From contig NZ_MWXA01000001.1 of the NCBI RefSeq assembly GCF_002259795.1, positions 1-64,000 on the forward strand: a DNA stretch of 64,000 bases, given 5' to 3'. How positions within the stretch are numbered: position 1 is the first letter of the stretch; each line of letters opens with the position of its first letter. Source of the DNA: Bifidobacterium aquikefiri (GTDB lineage: Bacteria > Actinomycetota > Actinomycetes > Actinomycetales > Bifidobacteriaceae). Below, one piece after another: positions 1-8,314 of this stretch. The notes beneath the pieces are model-generated. The model had not been told where the DNA came from. It was given only the letters and a program-made list of their open reading frames with translations, and searched no databases. A program made the position numbers and the translations under genes.

Positions 1-648
1 GGAGGGCATGAAGGAGGATTCGGCGAGCTGGAACAGCTTCGTCTCCTCGCTCATCTCGCGTGGGCTTACCGGCGTGCGCCTGGTGACCGGCGACCGGTGC
101 GCCGGACTGGTGAACACCGTCAGTGAACTCCTGCCACAGGCCCGCTACCAGCGGTGCATGGTGCACTTCATGCGCAACGTGCTCTCGAAAGTCTCCCCTC
201 GTCACACCCGATGGGCCGGGGACGCGCTCAAGGCCGTGTTCGCGATGGAATCACGCGAATCGGCGTTGGCCAAGGCCGAGCAGGTCGCCACCGAGATGGA
301 GGAGCGGAAACTCAGGGAGGCCGCCAAGTGCCTGCGCGAGGGCATCGACGAGACCACCACGTACCTGCTCAAGGATTACCCGGTCGAGCATCGCCGGCGC
401 ATCCGAACGAACAACATGATCGAACGGTTGAACCGGGAGATCCGCAGGAGAACCCGCGTGGTGGGCGCTTTCCCGGATGGTAGATCGGCATTGATGCTCA
501 TCACTGCGAGAATCCGCTACGTCACCGGCAACCAGTGGTCGACCCGCCGCTACCTGGACATGTCCCGACTCCACGACACCATACAGGAAGCGAACTGACA
601 ACGCACACAGGAAACAAAAACCAAAGTGCGCAAGAACCCGGGCACTAC
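1..648 (+). mobile_element. IS256-family insertion sequence, right-hand part
   Basis: This is the right-hand part of an insertion sequence that continues beyond the left edge of the window. It carries the 3' end of an IS256/mutator transposase and about 50 non-coding bases after the stop codon. The right end is placed near 640-649, because there the opposite strand resumes a RarD-like reading frame (…ITFAYGVQ) that departs from the family pattern on the IS side. The terminal inverted repeat and target duplication cannot be confirmed without the left end. Base composition is visibly richer in GC than the flanking genes, which fits recent acquisition. Confidence 0.8.
2..598 (+). CDS. IS256-family (mutator) transposase, C-terminal part, cut by the window edge
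   Basis: The frame is open to the left edge and stops at TGA 596-598, so about 198 C-terminal residues are visible; the family is usually about 400 residues. The sequence GVRLVTGDRCAGL, followed by PQARYQRCMVHFMRN, is the typical middle of the DDE catalytic core of mutator-type transposases. The later TNNMIERLNREIRRRTRVVG stretch carries the third acidic residue region (the E of IERLNRE). The visible part is intact, with no frameshift. It acts on its own terminal repeats by cut-and-paste or copy-out transposition. It sits antisense to, and interrupts, a rarD-like transporter gene. Whether the full element is still active cannot be judged from this half. Confidence 0.9.
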   Translation, partial: EGMKEDSASWNSFVSSLISRGLTGVRLVTGDRCAGLVNTVSELLPQARYQRCMVHFMRNVLSKVSPRHTRWAGDALKAVFAMESRESALAKAEQVATEMEERKLREAAKCLREGIDETTTYLLKDYPVEHRRRIRTNNMIERLNREIRRRTRVVGAFPDGRSALMLITARIRYVTGNQWSTRRYLDMSRLHDTIQEAN

Positions 649-1368
649 CTGCACGCCATAGGCAAAGGTAATCAGGGGAATTGCCGTCACAATACCCGCT
701 CCCATGAGGAGAATAATGACACCAAGGTCTTGATGAACGATTCCAAACCCCGGCTGCCATAGGATCCAGAGGAACGCCAATGGTGTGACGACCGCCGTTT
801 CGAAGGTGATGGATTGCCATGAGTCGAGAGGCACGACCCGTTTGAGCAGACCATATCCGCAGAAGCTCAGTGCCATGATCAGACCCAGCCAGGGGACGCC
901 ACCACTGCCAGCGATGAAGATGCACACGCCAACTGCAGCCAACACCAAGGATGCCCAGCCATAGACATTGGTCCGCTCTCGTAGCACAATCAGGGCAATA
1001 AGCATGTTCATCACGGGCATCAGAAAGTAAGAGGCCGATGCCTCCAAGGTCTTGCCAACACTCACAAGAATGATGTAAAGCAACCAGTTCGCGCTGATGA
1101 GCAGTGCAGCGATAACGGCCAATATGAAGAGCCTCGTATTACTCCACAGTTTCGGGATGGTGGCGAAGAAGTGCCGGTGCCTGCGCAACACCACCAACAG
1201 CAGCGCCATCGTGACCACCGTGGTAATGATGCGATAGGCGAGGACCGTATTGGGCTGCACACTGTGCAGAGCATTCCAATAGATGGGGAGCAACCCCCAG
1301 GTAACGCTGGAGATGGTTATGGCAATCAGACCGCGAGGTGTCTGCGCGACAGGAGGAGCCGTAGGCAT
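649..1368 (-). pseudogene. rarD: RarD-like EamA transporter, 3' end removed by IS insertion
   Basis: This is an inner-membrane drug/metabolite-superfamily permease of the RarD type (EamA repeats). About 240 authentic residues remain of the usual 290-300. The N-terminal part has SVTWGLLPIYWNAL and VLAYRII, followed by several hydrophobic helices including EASASYFLMPVMNMLIALIVLRER, a hallmark of RarD proteins. After ITFAYGVQ, where a family member would continue into the last two helices, the frame runs into IS256 DNA and adds about 31 foreign residues, stopping at 550. ATG at 1368 is preferred; a GTG at 1410 is also open. Loss of the terminal helices very probably abolishes function. Confidence 0.8.
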
Positions 1369-1410
1369 AGCTGCAATATTACCTGCGGTGTGTGAGCAAC
1401 ACTTTTCCAC

Positions 1411-1731
1411 GGCAGGCTTTGCATCGATGATTCTTCGCTCCAGATCTGCTTCAGCATTGCTGCTTATCTTGAGTTTTCAAAGTCTTCAACGTGGAAGGTG
1501 AACAGCCGCCAGAGAATCGCAGTGAGATATATGCCCTGCTGTTTCTTGAAGATTCGTTGCGCCCCACCCGTTGCAAACTCAATTACAAGCTCAACCTGCA
1601 CAGTGCACCATCACACTGCGAGCTGAATCAATCTGCCTGCATGGAGTCTGAGTTGCATTCACAATATTCCGACTCTTCTGGCACACCCCGTTCGTATTTC
1701 TAGAGATGTGCTGGTATGCTGTTCGATTGTT
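1411..1731. other. Gene-free stretch between rarD remnant and tRNA-Thr
   Basis: No convincing reading frame was found. The only candidate signal is a TATGCT hexamer at 1714-1719, about 12 bases before the tRNA, suitable as its -10 element; the matching -35 (TTCGTA near 1691) is weak. Confidence 0.35.
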
Positions 1732-1805
1732 GCCTCCTTAGCTCAGTTGGCCAGAGCAGCCGCCTTGTAAGCGGCAGGTCGTCAGTTCGAATCTGACAGG
1801 AGGCT
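1732..1805 (+). tRNA. tRNA-Thr (anticodon TGT)
   Basis: A complete 74-base cloverleaf can be drawn. The acceptor stem is GCCTCCT/AGGAGGC with discriminator T. The D arm is GCTC…GAGC, the anticodon stem GCCGC/GCGGC with loop CTTGTAA, and the T arm GTCAG-TTCGAAT-CTGAC. Positions 34-36 of the loop read TGT, which decodes ACA threonine codons. The CCA tail is not encoded, so the cca product at 12.7-14.2 kb would be needed to mature it. It stands alone between the broken rarD gene and pabA. Confidence 0.97.
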
Positions 1806-1838
1806 CGAATATCTTGAAGAAAGAGCGTTCAGCCCCTC

Positions 1839-2483
1839 TCAGGCAACCACTTTCGGCTTCAATCCCCTTGAATTTTCTACAGCACTCGTTTGGCCACAGA
1901 TTGCAAGGAAGTTCGCCAACATTCGATATCCACCCTCAGTCATCACCGATTCAGGATGGAATTGAACCGCATACAACGGCAGTGTGCGATGCTTCAAACC
2001 TTGAATGATGTGATCGTCCTGTGTCCATGCAGTGACTTCGAGCTCGTCAGGGACGGTGTCGCTCTGCACGGCAAGCGAATGATATCGTGTAGCCACCATG
2101 GGGTTGGCTATGCCAGCAAAGACCAAGTCATCAATGTGCTCGATACGGCTGGTTTTTCCGTGCATGATCTTGGGCGCGTGCCCAACCTTGCAGCCATATA
2201 CCTCGGCAAGCGCCTGAAGCCCCAGACAGACACCGAACATGGGTGTCGAAGTGCGAGCGCACATGCGGATCGTGTCTTCGCTCATTCCTGAGTCGGCCGG
2301 AGCACCCGGTCCTGGAGAAATCAAGACACCATCAACGCCGTCAAAGGCATGTTCGCTACTGAGATCCACATCGTCGTTTCGACGCACGGTTACCGTTGCG
2401 CCAAGCGTCTTTAGATAGCCGACGATGGTATAAACAAAGGAATCATAATTATCGACTACCAGGATGCGTGCAGAATCGCTCAT
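1839..2483 (-). CDS. pabA: Glutamine amidotransferase subunit of aminodeoxychorismate/anthranilate synthase
   Basis: This class I glutamine amidotransferase hydrolyses glutamine and passes ammonia to a chorismate-using partner (PabB for folate or TrpE for tryptophan). The protein is 214 residues from an ATG at 2483 with an excellent Shine-Dalgarno sequence (GGAGGGG); an upstream extension to 2567 is open but lacks a site. Visible motifs are LVVDNYDSFVY at the N-terminus, the oxyanion region SPGPGAP, the nucleophile in FGVCLGLQALAE, and the His-Glu pair in VQFHPESV. It lies downstream of the sortase on the same strand, the actinobacterial crgA/DUF881/sortase/pabA arrangement. No chorismate-binding partner is in the window, so the choice between folate and tryptophan roles rests on synteny. 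Confidence 0.9.
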   Translation of the reverse strand: MSDSARILVVDNYDSFVYTIVGYLKTLGATVTVRRNDDVDLSSEHAFDGVDGVLISPGPGAPADSGMSEDTIRMCARTSTPMFGVCLGLQALAEVYGCKVGHAPKIMHGKTSRIEHIDDLVFAGIANPMVATRYHSLAVQSDTVPDELEVTAWTQDDHIIQGLKHRTLPLYAVQFHPESVMTEGGYRMLANFLAICGQTSAVENSRGLKPKVVA

Positions 2484-2609
2484 TTCCCCTCCAGAGATCG
2501 TACGAATATTGTGCCATAAAAGTTCATTGAATATGCAACGATCAGTTATAGGCGCTGATTGTTGCATTGTGAAAAGCCGCTTAATCGTGAATGTTGTTGA
2601 GTTATTGAG

Positions 2610-3830
2610 TTATTGAACCGAAACGTAATTTGACATCAGCTGCAGATACGGCACATTGCTTGCCATCCACGGAAACAGCCATTCAAACATGGCAGTTGCC
2701 GCCGCCACTGCGAGAATAAGCAGGAGCAGCCACCGGATTGGAGCTATGCCTGACTGATGCCGATAGAGCGATCCATAGAAGCTGAAATCGGGGCGAGGTC
2801 GAGAACCATGGTGAATTGCCCTCAACGCCGGATAGCGCCACACTGCGAGTGCTGCACAATATATGACTGCGTACGCAAGCAGCAGCACAATCACAACCGG
2901 ACGCAATGAATTGAGACGAGCCAGGACAGATCCCTGATTTTGCTCCTTGAAGGTGACTGCGCTGGTTCCGCTTGAATTGGCCAATTCCTTGGGAATGCCG
3001 TCAGAGACCTTTGCCCAGTAATCAAGTTCGCCCCAGCTGATCCAGCGGTGTGTGGCCTCCGTGTATCGAGGTTCACAGGTTGTCAACGTAATCATCCGCT
3101 TCACCGCAGCTGCAGATGGATCCACCGGGTTAGGCGCAATGACGCCAATATCGGTCGGGAGCACGATCTTCTTGGTTGTGTAATGATAGACATACCAGTA
3201 ATCCTTGGTACGCACGATGATCGCATCGCCCTCTGTGAGCGTGTCGACATGTGCCAAAGGTTCGCCATATCCTGCCCGATGCCCAGCAACTGCAAAATTA
3301 CCCACTTGGCCGGGCATCTGCGTATTCGTATAGTGGCCTACACCGTGACGCGCCAATTGTTCGTTTGTGGTTCCCTGAACCACGTTGCGTGACCATGCTG
3401 AGCCAAATCGTGGAATATACAGCTGCGCGATCAGATCTCCAACCTGTGCACTGGCTGGCTCCTCTGGTGGATTCCCCTTCTGAGCCTGGGCAATGGAAAT
3501 CCTGCCGTTGGCATTGCCTGGATCCGTCCATGACGAACTTTGTCGGGTGGCGAGCTGTGTGTGCTCCGATTCGACTCCCGTCCACCACAATTGCCACGCA
3601 ATGTACAATGCGCATACAACAGCCAGCGTGACGAGAATCTCTCCAACCAATCCCATGGCAACGAGCAGTGCATGCCTTGGTCTGCGCGGCATTGGCTCCT
3701 GTGCATCCTCAGCTTCCGACGAGTTGTCGTCAAAGTACGAGCTCGAATCCAGATCTTCAAGTGACTGGCTTATGGCATGCCGCCCAATATAAGAAGCGTT
3801 ATGTCTACTCATTGGCTTTGGCCTTTTCAT
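2610..3830 (-). CDS. Class E sortase
   Basis: This membrane-anchored cysteine transpeptidase probably attaches surface proteins to the cell wall or processes pilin-type substrates. It has about 400 residues. A hydrophilic N-terminus with acidic stretches is followed by a signal-anchor helix (LLVAMGLVGEILVTLAVVCALYIAW is the relevant region) near residues 54-80. The catalytic domain spans about 125-275, with His in VAGHRAGYG, Cys in TLTTCEPRY and Arg in RWISWGELDYW. A C-terminal extension carries two more hydrophobic segments, which many sortases lack. The start at 3830 overlaps the DUF881 gene; ATG 3812, six codons later, is an equal alternative. It is the middle gene of a DUF881-sortase-pabA set. 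Confidence 0.88.
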   Translation of the reverse strand: MKRPKPMSRHNASYIGRHAISQSLEDLDSSSYFDDNSSEAEDAQEPMPRRPRHALLVAMGLVGEILVTLAVVCALYIAWQLWWTGVESEHTQLATRQSSSWTDPGNANGRISIAQAQKGNPPEEPASAQVGDLIAQLYIPRFGSAWSRNVVQGTTNEQLARHGVGHYTNTQMPGQVGNFAVAGHRAGYGEPLAHVDTLTEGDAIIVRTKDYWYVYHYTTKKIVLPTDIGVIAPNPVDPSAAAVKRMITLTTCEPRYTEATHRWISWGELDYWAKVSDGIPKELANSSGTSAVTFKEQNQGSVLARLNSLRPVVIVLLLAYAVIYCAALAVWRYPALRAIHHGSRPRPDFSFYGSLYRHQSGIAPIRWLLLLILAVAAATAMFEWLFPWMASNVPYLQLMSNYVSVQ

Positions 3831-4560
3831 CTACTTTCGCATACTGCAGGGGTTGGAGCACAGCAGTTGCCTTCGGGAATGTCAGTGAAGCGGACGTTTC
3901 AACTTTCCATCCTAGACCAATGGAACTCACGTACTGCTGGTAAATCTGAATAGTTGGCGAATTGTCGAGTGCATCGATCATATCCTGTGTTGGCCCGATT
4001 GCAGAAACCGTATATGGAGGTGAGAATTTCTTGCCCTGAATGAGCAACACGTTGCCCACGCACCGCACGGCAGTGGTCGGCAATACACGCTGATTCTGAA
4101 TCTCCATGGATTCCGCGCCGCCCGCCCAAAGTGCATTGATCACGCCTTCGAGGTCCTGCTGATGCACGACATAGTCATTGATGGTCGCTGACGATCCTGA
4201 TTCATCGAGTTTCTGCTCCCACAATGGCGAATCATCAAGGGTCACCGTCACTCCCGGACCCTTGACAGCCGGAAGCACCGTACTTGATCCTGGATCATCG
4301 CTCTCTGCCTTGTTTGTCTCGCTCGTACTTGACTTCAGCGAATTGATCCGAGAACTCAGACGGCTCACCTGCGAACTCAGTGAATTGACCTTATCTACTC
4401 GCTCCTCAACCAAACCCGCTGTATCGGAGGTCACAGTGACGGAACGATTAACTCGGATGTTGGTAATCAACAGATAGCCTGTAAGGGCAAAAATGACCGC
4501 AACGGCAACCATTCCAGGCAACGAATGATGGATTTGATGCTTACCGGTGTGCTGTGCCAT
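3805..4560 (-). CDS. DUF881 family membrane-anchored protein
   Basis: The 251-residue protein has one N-terminal membrane helix (MVAVAVIFALTGYLLIT, about 17-35), then a predicted coiled coil (about 50-90, VDKVNSLSSQVSRLSSRINSL). The extracytoplasmic DUF881 domain follows, with PGVTVTLDDS, INDYVVHQQDLEGVINALWAGGAE and INQRV/ILPTTAV-like core motifs. The family is related to Bacillus YlxW/YlxX and is found beside crgA in actinobacteria; its biochemical role is unknown, though division or envelope associations are likely from context. It overlaps the following sortase by about 8-26 bases and is divergent from crgA. Confidence 0.88.
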   Translation of the reverse strand: MAQHTGKHQIHHSLPGMVAVAVIFALTGYLLITNIRVNRSVTVTSDTAGLVEERVDKVNSLSSQVSRLSSRINSLKSSTSETNKAESDDPGSSTVLPAVKGPGVTVTLDDSPLWEQKLDESGSSATINDYVVHQQDLEGVINALWAGGAESMEIQNQRVLPTTAVRCVGNVLLIQGKKFSPPYTVSAIGPTQDMIDALDNSPTIQIYQQYVSSIGLGWKVETSASLTFPKATAVLQPLQYAKVDEKAKANE

Positions 4561-4645
4561 ATCCGACCTTTCTTGACTGTCGAAGTGGTTACTTTAGAAT
4601 CTAACCATTATTATGACTTATAGCCTATCGAAGGAGACTACACTC

Positions 4646-5179
4646 ATGGCAGATCAAGAGCTGCACGAAACCGACGCTGACGCGTTGGATTCCGGGCAAC
4701 AAGAGCCAGTTGAAGAACAGCTGACCACGGAATCACAGGTCTCGGAACACACTGAAAGCGAACATGACACAGCTCTGGACACTGATGACAGTGAAGATTC
4801 CGAAGATACCGATGCTACTGACAACAATGATTCAACCGAAGACACCGATGAAGATGAAAACTACGGCGTTTCCATGGACAAGGTTCAGGCCGTGCTCAAC
4901 CAAACCGTTGACAAGGATGCGCTCACGCCTCAGATGAAGCGCATGATTCAGCGTCAGGAAGAGAACACGAAACGCGTTGAGGAATCGATCAAGGGAACGA
5001 AGGCGAATTCGAGCTGGTTCGTCCCAGTCATGTGCGCGTTCATGATCATCGGCGTGATCTGGTGCGTAGTGTATTACCTCAACAGCGGCTACCCGATCCC
5101 TTCGATTGGAGCATGGAATCTTGCCATCGGATTCGGCCTCATCATGATTGGATTCTTCATGACCATGGCTTGGCGCTGA
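4646..5179 (+). CDS. crgA: Cell division protein CrgA
   Basis: CrgA is a small septal membrane protein that helps recruit peptidoglycan synthesis proteins to the divisome in actinobacteria. The 177-residue protein starts at ATG 4646 behind AAGGAG; an upstream in-frame start at 4613 has no comparable site. It has a long, very acidic, low-complexity N-terminus (about 1-75, rich in Asp, Glu, Ser and Thr). The conserved CrgA domain has two membrane helices: WFVPVMCAFMIIGVIWCVVYYL and, after a short loop with YPIPSIGAWNLAIG, GLIMIGFFMTMAWR. The acidic tail makes it about twice the length of mycobacterial CrgA. A strong terminator follows. It is divergent from the DUF881-sortase-pabA set. Confidence 0.92.
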   Translation: MADQELHETDADALDSGQQEPVEEQLTTESQVSEHTESEHDTALDTDDSEDSEDTDATDNNDSTEDTDEDENYGVSMDKVQAVLNQTVDKDALTPQMKRMIQRQEENTKRVEESIKGTKANSSWFVPVMCAFMIIGVIWCVVYYLNSGYPIPSIGAWNLAIGFGLIMIGFFMTMAWR

Positions 5180-5246
5180 GCTACCGATATTGCAGCCATT
5201 GGGCAGCATTGGGCAGAGCTCCACACCATACTTGCTCAGAGAGATG

Positions 5247-5276
5247 TCCCACGCCTACTGCGGCGTGGGATTTTTT
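5247..5276 (+). terminator. Rho-independent terminator of crgA
   Basis: A perfect 9-bp stem (TCCCACGCC/GGCGTGGGA) with a 6-base loop is followed directly by six T residues, 68 bases after the crgA stop. Confidence 0.92.
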
Positions 5277-5599
5277 GTGCCATATTCGATATGCGACACA
5301 CCGATTTGTTTTATACAGTTTGTATATTAATATAAGAGTCTGTTGGAACTCATATTTTTTACTGGGTAAGTATCCAGAAGTCTTCCCCCCAACAATGACT
5401 TCTGGTCACCGATGGGTCGAGCTATCCCCCAACCTGCTCGTCCCGTTATGGGGGCGGGAGCATCCCCTTCATTCCCGCCCCTCATTCTTTTCTTGTGATC
5501 AATTCTCTTCCTTCATGGTTCTTGCATGTGCGCATGGTGTGCTCTTGGGCGGTTTGCGGAATTACAGGCACAAAAGGGGTTATAGGCAAAAAGCGTGTC

Positions 5600-5850
5600 C
5601 CGCCATCCCGAGTCCCATTGCTCCCCGTCATTTCGAGTGTCATTCCTCCCCGTCATTTCGAGTGTCATTCCTATCCCCGTCATCTCGAGCGGAGCGTAGC
5701 GGAGTCGAGAGATCTCACCTCAGCGATGCCGACAGATGAGATCCCTCGACTCCGCTCGGGATGACGAGGAGGAATGACACTCGGGATGACGGGGATAGGT
5801 CGGGATGACGGGAATAGGAATGAGGCTCGGGATGACGGGGATAAGAATGC
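5600..5850. repeat. Composite palindromic repeat with converging tandem units
   Basis: The core at about 5678-5766 is a long imperfect hairpin whose arms read CGTCATCTCGAGCGGAG… and the reverse complement of …CTCCGCTCGGGATGACG. On the left, units of about 25 bases containing CGTCATTTCGAGTGTCATTC occur twice. On the right, units containing CTCGGGATGACGGGGATAGG occur about three times in the opposite sense. The array is thus symmetrical around the centre. Such GTCATCCCGAGCGGAG-type elements resemble intergenic palindromic repeats seen widely in bacterial genomes. Their function is unknown. Confidence 0.8.
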
Positions 5851-5917
5851 CGGGTTATAGACATGAAGGGGTTTCGGATTGTTTTCTGGTTGACCTAGTG
5901 CGTTCGTGCTTGCTGAC

Positions 5918-5944
5918 GTGGTTGCACTCAATGGGTGCAACCAC
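5918..5944 (-). terminator. Hairpin downstream of the glycosyltransferase pair
   Basis: A perfect 10-bp inverted repeat (GTGGTTGCAC/GTGCAACCAC) with a 7-base loop starts 19 bases beyond the GT39 stop codon. No T-run follows on the minus strand, so termination is likely but not certain. Confidence 0.55.
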
Positions 5945-5962
5945 CACTAGAAATTGTCTTTT

Positions 5963-8314
5963 CTACGACGCTGATTGGGAAAGATCGTAGATCGTCACAC
6001 CATCCACGGTTGTTGCTTTGTAATGCGCGGCCACCCAAGATGCAATTTTCGATGCGGAGCCAGAGCCACCCATTTGCGTTCCGCCCATTGAGGAAGACGC
6101 GATGTAATAGTGAATCAACCCTTTCTTGACATACTGCTTGAACTGCTTGAGCGTTGGGGCAGGATCCGAGCCATTGAAGCCTCCGATCGCCATCACGGCC
6201 TTCTGTGAGGAGAGCTGGTAGCCTGCGGCATTTTGTGAGCCGGTAGTTGCAGCAGCCCAACGGTATGAACTTGATGACTTTTTCAACATCGACACAATCT
6301 TCGAGCTGGCAGAGCTTCCGCCCATGCCCATGCCTCCCCCCATACCTTCATTGGAAGAGCCTGCTTCCATGCCACCCATCGAGGCTGCTCCACCCTCTTG
6401 CGTGGAACCCTCATTCATGGCTTCGCCAGACCCAGAAGTACCGCCCGGCCCTGAACCTGAGCTCGGAGGCTGACCCATTGCACCATCACCCATTGCGCCA
6501 CCGCCCATGGAACCTTGCTCCATTGAACCGCTGGGCATTTCGGGAGCTTCCCCCGAATTCTGCCCCGAAGCACCTGAAGGAGCTTCGGCGTTCGAAGCGG
6601 ATTGTTGGTTGCTGTTCTCAGTTTCCATAGTTCCCGATGCTCCTGACGCACCGCCTTGACCACCGCCCTGATTACCTCCCGGGCCACCGCCCTGGCCGCC
6701 ACCCATGCCTCCCATGCCGGTGGAAGAGGTCACATTGGGTCCGGCAAGAACGATCGACCCTGTGTGACCTGTGCTGATGGTGTAAGCCGTCCATGCGAAA
6801 GGACCGGAAAACAGCGACACCGCAGAAAGCGCGAAGCCCACCAGCGCAATGCGCTTGGACGACGACAGTGCTGCAACGATCAACACCACGGCGGCAAGAA
6901 TTCCAACGCCGAGAATGCACCACTTCAACCAAGGCAGCCAGGTGCTTCTTCCGGCAAGCGTGAAAGCCCAGTATGCAGAGGCGAGCACCAACGCGGGCGA
7001 GACGATTTTCGCCCAAAGCGACTTGCGTGCAACCCACAAGCCCATGACCGCAACAGCTGCAAGCACGGCAATCGCAGGAGACAGAGCAACCGTGTAATAC
7101 TGATGGAAAATTCCTGCCATGAAGCTGAAGGTCAGCCATGTCACGACGAGCCATCCGCCAAAGACGATCACGCTTGCACGTCGAAGATCCACACGGGAGG
7201 CACGTCCCAGCACGATGAATCCGATGATGATTCCGGCAAATGCAAGTGGCGCGAGCCAGGCGATCTGCGTGCCATATTCGCCATCGAACAACCGGGCCCA
7301 GCCTGTCTGCCCCCACATGCCACCGCCGGTTCCGCCAGTGGACGAGCCACCGGGCACGACCGATCCTTCCTCACTCCCTGTCAGACGGCCGAAACCGTTG
7401 TATCCAAAGGTAAGCTCCAGGAATGAATTATTCTGCGACCCACCGATGTAGGGACGTGAACCCGATGGGACGAAAACCGTCAGCAGAACCCACCAGCCTG
7501 CAGCGACGACGATGCCGACCATGGCGACAAGGCCGTCAACGATGCGACGCATAAAACCTGTTGGTGAAGCGATGAGGAACGCGATAGCGAATCCTGGCAA
7601 CACCAGAAAAACCTGCATCTGCTTGGTGAGGAAGCCAAATCCGATCATCGCTCCAGCAGCGAGCATCCACCATGTGCGGCGGCGGTTTCCTGCCTTCGTC
7701 GCAGCGTATTCAAGCGAACGCAGAACAGCATGCGCCGCCCCCATCATCAGCAAGATAAGGAGTGCATCGGGGTTGTTGAATCGAAACATCAGAGCCGCCA
7801 CTGGTGTGAGAACAAAGACGAGTCCTGAAATCAGGCCGGCCGCATTGCCCCAATACCTGCGTACCGTGGCATAGAGCAGAAGGGTGGTGAGCACGCCCAT
7901 GATTGCCTGAGGAAGCAGTATGGAGAAGGAACTCAGACCGAACGCACGCACCGAAAGCGCCATGATCCAGATAGATGCCGGCGGCTTGTCGACGGTAATT
8001 GCATTTCCGGAATCCAAGGAGCCCCAGAGGAAGGATTCCCAGTTGACCGATCCTGCCTGAACCGCCGCCGAATAGAATTCATTGGCATAGCCGGAAGCCG
8101 TGAGATTGACGAAGAACGCCGCGCCAGCGAGAGCCAGCAGGAGCCCCAGCAGAATCCAATCCGAAAGTCGTCTCTTTGGCAGACGATACATCGTGATCCC
8201 CACGCGAGATGCATGCCGATTCCCTGACAATGCTGTTCGCTCATGCCGTCCCACCCTCGCGCTGTGAGGGGCAGCGGCTGTCGAGGCGAGAGGAGTTCTG
8301 ATTTGTTCGCTCAT
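5963..8314 (-). CDS. GT39-family (ArnT/YkcB-like) membrane glycosyltransferase with Gly/Met/Ser-rich extracellular insert
   Basis: The 783-residue polytopic protein belongs to the dolichyl-phosphate-mannose/ArnT-like family, which transfers a sugar from a polyprenyl-phosphate carrier outside the membrane. The N-terminal core (about 40-500) has the family start LSDWILLGLLLALAGAAFF, the YSAAVQAGSVNW region, ITVDKPP, and FNNPDALLILLMM. Residues about 530-670 are a low-complexity Gly-Gly-Met/Ser/Gln insert. A conserved extracytoplasmic C-terminal domain (about 671-783, with YRWAAATTG…AVMAIGGFNGSDP) follows. Its start overlaps the upstream GT2 stop (TAATG), giving translational coupling. The GT2 probably loads the polyprenyl phosphate and this enzyme probably uses it, as in YkcC-YkcB pairs. 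The acceptor is unknown. Confidence 0.87.
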   Translation of the reverse strand: MSEQIRTPLASTAAAPHSARVGRHERTALSGNRHASRVGITMYRLPKRRLSDWILLGLLLALAGAAFFVNLTASGYANEFYSAAVQAGSVNWESFLWGSLDSGNAITVDKPPASIWIMALSVRAFGLSSFSILLPQAIMGVLTTLLLYATVRRYWGNAAGLISGLVFVLTPVAALMFRFNNPDALLILLMMGAAHAVLRSLEYAATKAGNRRRTWWMLAAGAMIGFGFLTKQMQVFLVLPGFAIAFLIASPTGFMRRIVDGLVAMVGIVVAAGWWVLLTVFVPSGSRPYIGGSQNNSFLELTFGYNGFGRLTGSEEGSVVPGGSSTGGTGGGMWGQTGWARLFDGEYGTQIAWLAPLAFAGIIIGFIVLGRASRVDLRRASVIVFGGWLVVTWLTFSFMAGIFHQYYTVALSPAIAVLAAVAVMGLWVARKSLWAKIVSPALVLASAYWAFTLAGRSTWLPWLKWCILGVGILAAVVLIVAALSSSKRIALVGFALSAVSLFSGPFAWTAYTISTGHTGSIVLAGPNVTSSTGMGGMGGGQGGGPGGNQGGGQGGASGASGTMETENSNQQSASNAEAPSGASGQNSGEAPEMPSGSMEQGSMGGGAMGDGAMGQPPSSGSGPGGTSGSGEAMNEGSTQEGGAASMGGMEAGSSNEGMGGGMGMGGSSASSKIVSMLKKSSSSYRWAAATTGSQNAAGYQLSSQKAVMAIGGFNGSDPAPTLKQFKQYVKKGLIHYYIASSSMGGTQMGGSGSASKIASWVAAHYKATTVDGVTIYDLSQSAS

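Larger units (their letters stand above)
5280..5962. other. Hairpin-rich intergenic region
   Basis: No credible gene lies between crgA and the GT39 gene. The stretch holds at least four independent perfect or near-perfect inverted repeats: 5374/5405 (CCAGAAGTC arms), 5451/5481 (GGGGCGGGA arms followed by T-rich DNA), the composite palindrome at about 5600-5850, and 5918/5944. The short reading frames here are products of the repeats. Confidence 0.7.

Noticed and set aside
5600-5850. Possible CRISPR-like array
   Set aside because: Units are nearly contiguous, change orientation about a central palindrome and have no uniform spacers or cas genes nearby.
5495-5940. Several short frames on both strands within the hairpin-rich spacer
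   Set aside because: They are translations of palindromic repeat units and have no independent support.
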